A stretch of DNA of 10,203 bases from Bacillota bacterium (GTDB lineage: Bacteria > Bacillota > Clostridia > Lutisporales > Lutisporaceae): positions 1-10,203 of the forward strand of contig JAEXXN010000228.1 of assembly GCA_023405875.1 (NCBI GenBank). The letters run 5' to 3'. This document shows positions 4,283 to 10,203 of the stretch, in pieces. Both the position numbers and the translations under genes were made by a program. The stretch's first letter is position 1. Each line of letters opens with the position of its first letter. The notes below the pieces were generated by a model that saw only the letters and a list, made by a program, of their open reading frames with translations, was not told the DNA's origin and ran no database searches.

Positions 4283-6976
4283 ATGTTTATTAAGGATTCT
4301 CTAAGAAGTAAAATTATCTTCAGCATAATAATAGGAGGCTTGATACCATATATTCTGGGGGTATTGTACATTACCGGGTATATGGATAATTGGCTGTACA
4401 GGGATAATTTGCAGACTACCAACAGGTTTCTGCATCAGGTAGATGAGTTTATAGATATGGCGCTTATAGGAAGATTCTCTGAAACAGTAGCAATGCTTGC
4501 GGACAGCAATACCGTAATTGGTTCTGAAAGCTCAATACGTTCATACCTTGATTATTCTGCCGGAAAGGTATTGCCGGGCCCGGCTGCATCGGAGCTGTCG
4601 GTTGCAGAAGCATTCAAGGAAGTAAAAAGGAGTCATGGGAATATCAATTATATTTTTCTGGGTATGGAAAACGGAACATATCTTGAATATCCGGAATTTC
4701 AGCCCCAATCTGCTTATGACCCCAGGTTGAGGCCTTGGTACCGGAACAGCATCAATACAGATGAGATCATAATATCCGATCCCTATATTTCCCAGGTTAC
4801 CAATGACATGGTCATCAGCTTTACCAGGCGGGTGATGCTTAAAGACGGGCAAAGGGGTGTAATAGGGCTGTCGGTTAAAATTGAAGACCTTGCCAACAGT
4901 ATAGATGGTATACGGCTTGGAGATTCAGGCTATATTCTTGTCTTAAATTCCAATGACAAAATTACTGTAAGCCCGGAAAATCCTGACTGGCTGCTAAAAA
5001 GCCCTGAAGAGCTTAAGCTGGACTTCCTGCAGAATATCGAGGACCGCACCGGAGAGATCATTGAAACCGAAATAGGTGGGGAGGAAAAGCTGGTCAATGC
5101 ATTTATTTGCGAAGAAAGCGGGTGGAAGCTGTTTGCCATACAGTCCAAGGAGGAGATTGTAGGAAAGTCCAGGGCAATATCCAACATTCTTGTTGTCATT
5201 TATTTTGTAATGATGTCGGTAATGTCTACAATTATTATTGTCATAACAGCCCGGTTCACAGGACCGATCCTTGGCATATCCAGGGCAATCAACAGCATTG
5301 CCGCCTATGAGCTTAATTTTAACCAGCATATTGATATGAGCCGGTATGCAAAGAGAAATGATGAAATAGGAATTATCACCAAGGCTCTCTGCAATATGCA
5401 GGATAGCTTTTCAGAGCTGAGCAATACCGTTGAAGCCATGGACACCGAAATCAAAAATATTGATCTGACGAAAGAGGCGCCTGCAAGGCTGACACTATCG
5501 ACCGACAGTCCCTTTAATCATGTTGCCACTTCCTTTAACATGCTTCTGGAGCGTATTCAGGAATATTTGTATCAGCTCAAAGCTTCAAATGCTGAAATAC
5601 AGGAAAAAAATGAGGAATTAAGAGCATCGGAAGAAGAGCTTGTGGCTCAAATAGAAGAAATCGAGACCCAAAGGCAGTATATTGATTTCCAGGCATATCA
5701 CGATTCCCTGACAAATCTGCCGAACAGAAGAAGGTTTATAGAATATCTCAATCAGGCATTGAGATATAAAAAAAATGGAGCCGTTGTATTTCTCGATATC
5801 GATAATTTTAAAAGGATCAACGAAACTATGGGGCATGTCTTTGGTGACAAGGTACTGCTGGGCATTACCAGGCTCCTGGAGAGGCTGGCTACAAAAGATA
5901 TTTTCGTATCGCGCTTCAGCGGAGATGAGTTTCTTATCCTTGTACAGAGCGACGGTAATGTTGACAGCGTCAAGCAGTTCATCGATGAATTGTTAAATAT
6001 TTTCAGCAGGCCTATTTTTATAGAAGGAAACAACGTAGAGATTGCATTCAGCATCGGGGTGAGCTTGTTTCCTGATGACAGCTCGGACCCGGACCAACTG
6101 ATAATGAATGCTGATATGGCATTATATGAGGTAAAAAGCGCCGGGAAAAACGGATATCGTTTTTTTGATACAGGTATGACTGAGCATCTTGCAAAAAAGG
6201 CGAATATTGAGCTTCAAATCAAAAAAGCCATTGAAAATGACGGCTTCAAGGTTGTGTACCAGCCCCAGGTCGATCTGTCCAATGGAGAGGTTGCCGCCTA
6301 TGAAGCGCTTATAAGGTTCAAGGATAATTCCTTTTCTCCGGCTGAGTTCATTCCGATTGCTGAGGACAATGGTTCGATTATAAAAATCGGCAGGATCGTT
6401 ACCGAGAAAGCTGTTCAACAGCTGGCAGACTGGCATGCAAAGGGTTATGCCCTCAAAGCTGTTTCAATTAATTTTTCGGCGCTGCAGCTCTATGATGGTG
6501 ATTATCTGGATTTCCTGCTGGATATATTGAAGAAGCATGATGTCAATGCAAAATATATTGAGCTTGAGATAACAGAAGGTATCTTTCTGGATAATAAAGA
6601 GCTTGCCCTTGAGTTTCTGGAAAAGCTTAGAAGCCATGGAATCAAGATAGCCATTGACGACTTTGGGACAGGGTATTCTTCTCTCAGCTATCTTACTTTT
6701 CTTCCCATTGACAAAATCAAGCTGGACCGCTCACTAAACGTTAAGTTTCTGGAGATCGAGAACATCAAGGTAATGGACAGTATCATTTCTCTGGCACACA
6801 GTCTGAACCTGGAGGTTGTAGCTGAAGGGATAGAAACCTATGATCAGTTCCGCCGGCTGAAGGTGGGACAATGTGATTATATTCAAGGATATTACTTCAG
6901 CAAGCCCCTTGAAGGAGAGGCTATAGATGAAAATTATCATGTAAACTATTATGAGGGGATGGAAAGGAAATTATAG
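4283..6976 (+). CDS. Membrane c-di-GMP sensor enzyme: dCACHE-HAMP-GGDEF-EAL
   Basis: An 897-residue bifunctional-type c-di-GMP protein. Order: membrane helix (about 12-32), an extracellular dCACHE ligand-binding domain (about 35-298, with the RLRPWY and SDPYIS segments typical of the family), second helix (about 300-322), HAMP (about 323-385), a further HAMP-like stretch ending FNMLLERIQ (about 395-432), coiled coil (about 430-475), GGDEF (about 475-625) and EAL (about 640-885). The cyclase site is SGDEF (546-550), and no RxxD inhibitory site lies at the normal distance. The EAL site looks complete: YEALIRF (E674), the NFS asparagine, ITE, DDFGTGYSSL (from 792), KLDRS and VAEGIET. I infer mainly phosphodiesterase output, with the SGDEF domain either weakly active or a GTP-binding regulator. 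GGAGA at 4272-4276 sets the ATG. It is a single-gene unit ending in a terminator. Confidence 0.95.
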   Translation: MFIKDSLRSKIIFSIIIGGLIPYILGVLYITGYMDNWLYRDNLQTTNRFLHQVDEFIDMALIGRFSETVAMLADSNTVIGSESSIRSYLDYSAGKVLPGPAASELSVAEAFKEVKRSHGNINYIFLGMENGTYLEYPEFQPQSAYDPRLRPWYRNSINTDEIIISDPYISQVTNDMVISFTRRVMLKDGQRGVIGLSVKIEDLANSIDGIRLGDSGYILVLNSNDKITVSPENPDWLLKSPEELKLDFLQNIEDRTGEIIETEIGGEEKLVNAFICEESGWKLFAIQSKEEIVGKSRAISNILVVIYFVMMSVMSTIIIVITARFTGPILGISRAINSIAAYELNFNQHIDMSRYAKRNDEIGIITKALCNMQDSFSELSNTVEAMDTEIKNIDLTKEAPARLTLSTDSPFNHVATSFNMLLERIQEYLYQLKASNAEIQEKNEELRASEEELVAQIEEIETQRQYIDFQAYHDSLTNLPNRRRFIEYLNQALRYKKNGAVVFLDIDNFKRINETMGHVFGDKVLLGITRLLERLATKDIFVSRFSGDEFLILVQSDGNVDSVKQFIDELLNIFSRPIFIEGNNVEIAFSIGVSLFPDDSSDPDQLIMNADMALYEVKSAGKNGYRFFDTGMTEHLAKKANIELQIKKAIENDGFKVVYQPQVDLSNGEVAAYEALIRFKDNSFSPAEFIPIAEDNGSIIKIGRIVTEKAVQQLADWHAKGYALKAVSINFSALQLYDGDYLDFLLDILKKHDVNAKYIELEITEGIFLDNKELALEFLEKLRSHGIKIAIDDFGTGYSSLSYLTFLPIDKIKLDRSLNVKFLEIENIKVMDSIISLAHSLNLEVVAEGIETYDQFRRLKVGQCDYIQGYYFSKPLEGEAIDENYHVNYYEGMERKL

Positions 6977-7012
6977 GGCTTTTCTCTTAACGCCGATAAT
7001 AATTCCAATCAA

Positions 7013-7045
7013 AAAAACGAACAAAATGTTCGTTTTTATTTTTAT
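7013..7045 (+). terminator. Terminator after the GGDEF-EAL gene
   Basis: A perfect 10-bp stem, AAAAACGAAC (7013-7022) with GTTCGTTTTT (7028-7037), has a five-base loop followed by ATTTTTATATT. It lies 36 bp after the stop codon. The A-rich left side makes it potentially active on the - strand too, but no - strand gene is near. Confidence 0.85.
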
Positions 7046-7053
7046 ATTGTTTT

Positions 7054-7082
7054 TTGCACAAATAAATGTTACTATATAAGAT
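7054..7082 (+). promoter_or_regulatory. Weak candidate promoter for the DUF6323-DUF6179 operon
   Basis: TTGCAC (7054-7059) and TAAGAT (7077-7082) lie 17 bp apart; both match the consensus poorly. A promoter is expected somewhere in 7046-7181 because a terminator precedes and a well-translated gene follows. The stretch is very AT-rich, and a TGTCAA word is repeated at 7142 and 7156. I cannot place the start with confidence. Confidence 0.3.
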
Positions 7083-7181
7083 AGACCTAATAGCAGATTA
7101 ACATATTTACTCAACTATATCATATCATATTTTGCGTAGTGTGTCAATATATTTTGTCAAGCTTTTTTAAAAATATTTTTT

Positions 7182-7191
7182 GGGGGTGATC
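7182..7191 (+). promoter_or_regulatory. Extended ribosome binding site that fixes a TTG start
   Basis: GGGGGTGATC matches nine of ten bases of GGAGGTGATC, the full complement of the 16S rRNA 3' end. Its GGGGG lies eight bases before TTG at 7195, an ideal distance. This decides for TTG 7195 over the TTG at 7180 (which lies before the site) and over the later ATG at 7210. Confidence 0.8.
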
Positions 7192-7194
7192 ATA

Positions 7195-7683
7195 TTGGCC
7201 TTTGAAATAATGAATATAGCTTCATCGCTGATTCAAAAACAAGCGGTGGAAGAAATTGAAAAGTGTAATGAGCTTACCTCCCGGTTCGGACTGACCTTAT
7301 CCCGGGCTGAAGCTGCCGAACTGGTGGAAACCCGGACTCTGGCGCTTAAAAGCAACGGGCGTATTGAATTCGGAGGCGGTGTGCTCGACAAGCTGATCAG
7401 GGAGTTCTGTGATTCACCGTATATTTCGATGCACAATTATACAGAAACGCTCAATGAGCTTGTGGATATGTTCTACTACTACAAGAATGAGGCCCTTGAC
7501 CTGATAAGTGATGATGAGCTGGTCAAATTTATGAAAGAACGCTTTGACGGGATATGCCAGGGGTCCCTTGAGCTGCTTTCCGGGCGGGAGCTTGCGGCCA
7601 TGGCCCGGAACCTGCGTTACGGCTACGCTCCCGACTATTCCGAGGATGAACCGGATGAGGAGGAGGAATATGATGAATATTGA
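7195..7683 (+). CDS. DUF6323-like protein of unknown function
   Basis: A 162-residue cytosolic, mostly helical protein that resembles the clostridial family named DUF6323 by length, by content and by the gene that follows it; the assignment is from memory, not a search. Visible features are an opening helix (about 1-30), a segment SRAEAAELVETRTLALKSNG with a conserved-looking acidic/arginine pattern, IEFGGGVLDKLIREFCDSPYI, and a hydrophobic YTETLNELVDMFYYYKNEA helix. The last 13 residues are almost all D, E or Y. There is no signal peptide, membrane helix or known catalytic motif. TTG at 7195 is chosen because of the extended Shine-Dalgarno sequence before it. Its end overlaps the next gene by 14 bp, implying translational coupling and a shared job, which is unknown. 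Confidence 0.7.
   Translation: MAFEIMNIASSLIQKQAVEEIEKCNELTSRFGLTLSRAEAAELVETRTLALKSNGRIEFGGGVLDKLIREFCDSPYISMHNYTETLNELVDMFYYYKNEALDLISDDELVKFMKERFDGICQGSLELLSGRELAAMARNLRYGYAPDYSEDEPDEEEEYDEY
7659..7666 (+). promoter_or_regulatory. Ribosome binding site of the DUF6179-like gene, inside the preceding coding sequence
   Basis: GGAGGAGG lies within the GAG/GAA codons of the acidic tail of the upstream protein. Its two overlapping GGAGG words stand six bases before ATG 7670 and ATG 7673 respectively, so both adjacent starts are equally well served and the N-terminus is uncertain by one residue. Confidence 0.8.
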
Positions 7684-9034
7684 AAAAAGGCAGGTTATAG
7701 ACAGCAGTAAGCTCAACGGTGGAGCGTATTTTACTTCAATTGTGCAGGAGGCATACGCCTGTGGGCTTTTGAATGCTTCTGAACTGGAAAAGCTTCAGAT
7801 GGAATGCATAAGCTTCCTGGCCTATAAGAGCGAAAGGTACAATATGGGAGACAGCAGCTCCATCAGGGTGGAGAAGGCCGAAAGTATTATGAAGTCCATT
7901 CTTTATACTATCGGGCTGTACCTGAAATCCCTGCCTGATGCAGATACTGCAGCGTGGGAGCTTAAGAGCGCAAAGGTTCCCGAAATGTATCAGGAAGGCA
8001 GGAAGCTTATAGATACAAGACTGCGCGCTGCCAAGGGCCTATACAGGCTGGCTGATAAGAACAGGCTTATTACCCCAAATTATACCTATAATGCAACCCT
8101 CAGCGACAATGGAATAGGGAGCTTTTTCAAAGGCTATGATCCCGACTATGAAGCCCATGAGACTTCTGCATCCATTGATTATCAACTGTGTAATCCTGTT
8201 GCCGGCCTGGAGGGTGTGGAGTATATTCAGAAATACCTCAGCAGATTGTATATTGAAAATGAATTCTGCAACAAATTTGCCCAGGAGGACATACATCACC
8301 TTCTCAGCGGATATGACAGCGGCTACAAGGACCTGCTGCTCAATATATTTGAGCAGGTTTTGACCGGGGCAATAGGGTGCCGGCTTGCCGGACGAAATGC
8401 CGGCAAACTGGATATTTCCAGGACTGAGGTGCAATGCCTGTACATTAAGCTGTCTGAGCTTGACGAGGTTACAATGGCCTCAGAGATACGTAAAGCAGCC
8501 GGAGAGGTTCTTGCAGAGCTGGGAATAACAAATCCTCCGGTTAAAAGCTATGTGGCGAAAAGCCTTCCCAAAATAACAGCAGGGGTGACCTGTGCAGTAA
8601 AGACCGATACCCTGGAAAAGATATTTGCAGCTCCTGTCGATTCGGAGCTGAAGCCTGGAATCGGCTTTTTGCCAGGCAGTAAGATGGATAACGGAGATTA
8701 CAGAAAATTGATAGAGGAATTGCTGTCATGCAGATTTGTGGAAGATAAGCTTGCTGTCATAAAAGAGAAGGTAAAGTCCTTCGGTGATTTTGAGGATATC
8801 CTTATAGATGCACAGCTGAACGAGGAAGAAACCTATGCGGTTTTAAATATTGCCGGAGATATCGAGCTTGCTGCGCTGATAAAGCACCATCCTTTTATTT
8901 CTGATATTCAGGCTGTTGATTTACCGGAAAGTGAGCAAAAGCTGCGCGGCTGTTTGGAGAGCTACCTTGGAGGGCTTGCCTCAGACCGGCGGCTTCAGCT
9001 TATTGAAATGGCAGGGCAGCTTATTGACTATTGA
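7670..9034 (+). CDS. DUF6179-like protein of unknown function
   Basis: A 454-residue cytosolic protein with no signal peptide or membrane helix, resembling the clostridial family called DUF6179 (usual length about 450-480). Recall-based features are the N-terminal KLNGGAYFTSIVQEAY segment, the SSSIRVEKAESIMKSILYTIG helix with LKSLP after it, a central TSASIDYQLCNPVAGLEGVEYI stretch followed by YLSRLYIENEFCNKF, and the SGYDSGYKDLLLNIFEQVL segment. The rest is helical with no nucleotide-binding, metal-binding or catalytic motif that I can name. A longer open frame begins at 7544, but its first 42 residues are the shadow of the upstream gene; the starts at 7670/7673 have the ribosome site. It overlaps the DUF6323-like gene by 14 bp, and the nitroreductase-like gene follows after 61 bp. 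It probably works together with the upstream protein. Confidence 0.75.
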   Translation: MMNIEKRQVIDSSKLNGGAYFTSIVQEAYACGLLNASELEKLQMECISFLAYKSERYNMGDSSSIRVEKAESIMKSILYTIGLYLKSLPDADTAAWELKSAKVPEMYQEGRKLIDTRLRAAKGLYRLADKNRLITPNYTYNATLSDNGIGSFFKGYDPDYEAHETSASIDYQLCNPVAGLEGVEYIQKYLSRLYIENEFCNKFAQEDIHHLLSGYDSGYKDLLLNIFEQVLTGAIGCRLAGRNAGKLDISRTEVQCLYIKLSELDEVTMASEIRKAAGEVLAELGITNPPVKSYVAKSLPKITAGVTCAVKTDTLEKIFAAPVDSELKPGIGFLPGSKMDNGDYRKLIEELLSCRFVEDKLAVIKEKVKSFGDFEDILIDAQLNEEETYAVLNIAGDIELAALIKHHPFISDIQAVDLPESEQKLRGCLESYLGGLASDRRLQLIEMAGQLIDY

Positions 9035-9095
9035 TATTTACATCGCCCTCAACTAATATGTAATTATAGAATTTGTGATATGAGAAGGAGGAATT

Positions 9096-9980
9096 ATGAG
9101 CTTCAGAGAATTTACTTCCAATATCCTATCAACCAGGGATTATATGGGAAACAGCCTGGAAGGTAATGTCATATCCGATATCAGAGCATACCTGGATTCC
9201 ATAAATGCTGTTGCAGGCAAAGAGAAGGGCTTTTCACTCATAATTCTGGAAAAGGGCGACGAGGTTTTTCACGGACTGGAAGGCATTGGCGGGTACAGCG
9301 GTATTATGATCAGAAGTCCGCACTATATAGGCCTTGCTCTGGCTGATGAAGAGCCTGAAATTGAGTTTTTCGGTGCATATCATATGCAATCGGCAGTCAA
9401 GAAGCTATACGATATGAAGCTGGGCAGCTGCTGGATCAATATCAGAAATGTATCCGGGGAGAAAAAAGCAAAGCTTCCGGGAAGCGATAAAGGAAGCATA
9501 AATTACCTGCTGGCGTTCGGAATGGCGGACGAGAAGGCTGCCAAGAACAGGAAGCCTCAGACTACCGTTACAGTAGAAGGTTCCTCCTATTCACAGGACC
9601 CCTATGGGCTCAAGGTCAGTGAAGCCGCAGCTTCCGACAGGGCAAGGAATTCATTGGAGGAGACGGTATACCTCCATGAATGGGGAAGGGCAGCTACCCT
9701 TGAAGACCTGGAAAGCAGAGGGGTACAGGAAATATTCTATTATGTGAGGAATGCTCCTTCCTACAAGAACTTACAGACTTGCAGACTGATACTGGGGGAT
9801 GGAGAAGCCGAGCTGGCTGTTAAGAATCCAAGATCTGAGGACAGCTATGTTGACGCAGGTATTATGCTGTATATGCTTGAGGGGCTGACCAGGGATATGG
9901 GAATACCCGGCAAATGGAATTTTATCAAAGACAGCTCTGGAAATAAGGAATATAGTGTAGTTGCGAAAATTGAACTGTAA
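9096..9980 (+). CDS. Nitroreductase-family protein, TM1586 type
   Basis: A 294-residue protein resembling the putative TM-nitroreductase group (Pfam TM1586_NiRdase), in which two half-domains in one chain imitate the dimer of ordinary nitroreductases. Supporting segments are STRDY at residues 12-16 (corresponding to the FMN-phosphate-binding arginine region of nitroreductases), the glycine-rich GLEGIGGYSGIMIRSPHYIGL stretch at about 76-96, and a helix followed by LGSCWINI (about 127-134), matching the LGLGTCWL-like segment of the family. FMN-dependent reduction is the family expectation; the substrate is unknown. The second half (about 170-294) is less conserved. AAGGAGG at 9085-9091 sets the ATG. 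It is 61 bp after the DUF6179-like gene with no terminator or good promoter between, so it is probably the third gene of that operon, and a terminator follows. Confidence 0.75.
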   Translation: MSFREFTSNILSTRDYMGNSLEGNVISDIRAYLDSINAVAGKEKGFSLIILEKGDEVFHGLEGIGGYSGIMIRSPHYIGLALADEEPEIEFFGAYHMQSAVKKLYDMKLGSCWINIRNVSGEKKAKLPGSDKGSINYLLAFGMADEKAAKNRKPQTTVTVEGSSYSQDPYGLKVSEAAASDRARNSLEETVYLHEWGRAATLEDLESRGVQEIFYYVRNAPSYKNLQTCRLILGDGEAELAVKNPRSEDSYVDAGIMLYMLEGLTRDMGIPGKWNFIKDSSGNKEYSVVAKIEL

Positions 9981-9988
9981 AAATGCAT

Positions 9989-10022
9989 AGCCCTCTGCGG
10001 GATGGATCAGCAGAGGGCTTTT
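9989..10022 (+). terminator. Terminator closing the DUF6323-DUF6179-nitroreductase operon
   Basis: A perfect 10-bp GC-rich stem, AGCCCTCTGC (9989-9998) with GCAGAGGGCT (10010-10019), has an 11-base loop and a short T run (10019-10022). It lies eight bases after the stop codon. The T tract is short, but the stem is strong. Confidence 0.8.
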
Positions 10023-10035
10023 CCTGTCCTCGGGA

Positions 10036-10063
10036 TTGAAAATGATGACATATGGGCTATAAT
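10036..10063 (+). promoter_or_regulatory. Promoter of the XRE-type regulator gene
   Basis: TTGAAA (10036-10041) and a perfect TATAAT (10058-10063) are 16 bp apart. The start near 10070 gives a leader of about 70 nt, which contains the 8-bp palindrome GCTTAAGC (10094-10101), a possible site for autoregulation. Confidence 0.7.
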
Positions 10064-10139
10064 GATATATTATTAGATTATTATATTGAACGCGCTTAAG
10101 CAAGCACAACGAGTCAAATTAAGAGAGGGATGATGCAAT

Positions 10140-10203
10140 ATGACAGATCCGGCTTCAAATATTGGTGCTGTTTTGAAAAAGGTCAGATTTCAACGGAGCC
10201 TGA
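10140..10203 (+). CDS. N-terminus of an XRE-family helix-turn-helix regulator (3' end outside window)
   Basis: Only 21 codons are in the window (MTDPASNIGAVLKKVRFQRS and one more leucine), and the frame is open at the edge. The pattern IGxxLKKVRxxRSL is the usual first helix of XRE/Cro-type DNA-binding domains, often seen in XRE-cupin regulators, though the rest cannot be seen. The start is ATG 10140 with GAGAGGG at 10123-10129. The ATGs at 10130 and 10133 are out of frame. It has its own promoter and lies after a terminator, so it is a separate unit from the operon before it. Its targets are unknown. Confidence 0.65.
   Translation, partial: MTDPASNIGAVLKKVRFQRSL

Noticed and set aside
4183..4422. 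79-residue open frame on the - strand before the GGDEF-EAL gene
   Set aside because: It overlaps the well-supported start and first membrane helix of the GGDEF-EAL gene, and its product is AT-bias-driven hydrophobic sequence without a family match.
7101..7128. Sporulation sigma-E-like promoter (ACATATT, 13 bp, CATATCAT) before the DUF6323-like gene
   Set aside because: Two mismatches in the -10 and a spacer one base short, in a stretch made mostly of A and T where such words are expected by chance.
7544..7669. N-terminal extension of the DUF6179-like frame starting at ATG 7544
   Set aside because: These 42 residues lie in another frame of the DUF6323-like coding sequence, lack a ribosome site and look random (proline and arginine rich); the starts at 7670/7673 have GGAGG.
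9024..9060. Internal promoter for the nitroreductase-like gene starting from TTGACT at 9024
   Set aside because: No acceptable -10 box lies 16-18 bp downstream, so co-transcription with the preceding genes is the simpler reading.

Overview
The window looks like the chromosome of a low-GC Gram-positive anaerobe of class Clostridia. The evidence is moderate AT-richness, strong GGAGG-type ribosome binding sites, one TTG start with an extended Shine-Dalgarno sequence, U-tailed hairpin terminators after most transcription units, several c-di-GMP proteins of clostridial domain make-up, and a pair of genes that resemble clostridial families of unknown function (DUF6323 and DUF6179). The exact genus cannot be read from the sequence. 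I see no transposase, integrase, tRNA, rRNA or CRISPR array, so this reads as an ordinary chromosomal neighbourhood with a few unusual regulatory stretches.

Layout. (1) 2-1123, + strand: 3' part of a membrane diguanylate cyclase (PilJ-like sensor, membrane helix, PAS, GGEEF). (2) 1193-1474: small YjdJ-type GNAT protein, followed by a terminator at 1540-1575. (3) 1614-2443: a near-consensus promoter with a 37-bp nested palindrome at the expected transcription start, then a flavodoxin-fold NAD(P)H:FMN oxidoreductase carrying a compact four-cysteine motif. A bidirectional terminator separates it from (4), a DEAD-box RNA helicase on the - strand (2477-3871). (5) 3872-4282: a 411-bp intergenic region with overlapping divergent promoters, a predicted structured RNA of about 150 nt ending in its own terminator, a further promoter, and an A/T-rich hairpin. 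(6) 4283-6976: a dCACHE-HAMP-GGDEF-EAL protein with an SGDEF cyclase site and an intact EAL site, then a terminator. (7) 7195-9980: a probable three-gene operon of a DUF6323-like protein, an overlapping DUF6179-like protein and a TM1586-type nitroreductase-like protein, closed by a terminator. (8) 10036-10203: promoter and first 21 codons of an XRE-type regulator that runs off the window.

How the genes relate. Two c-di-GMP enzymes lie about 3 kb apart: one cyclase with an intact catalytic and feedback site, and one bifunctional protein expected to act mainly as a phosphodiesterase. Both are membrane sensors, so this is plausibly a locus for environmental control of c-di-GMP, although they are separate transcription units with unrelated genes between them. 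The most interesting items are the candidate RNA at about 4003-4153 (three CGGCAG copies competing for one CCTGCCGG), the nested operator at 1644-1680, and the uncharacterised operon at 7195-9980, in which the acidic tail of the first protein also encodes the ribosome binding site of the second.
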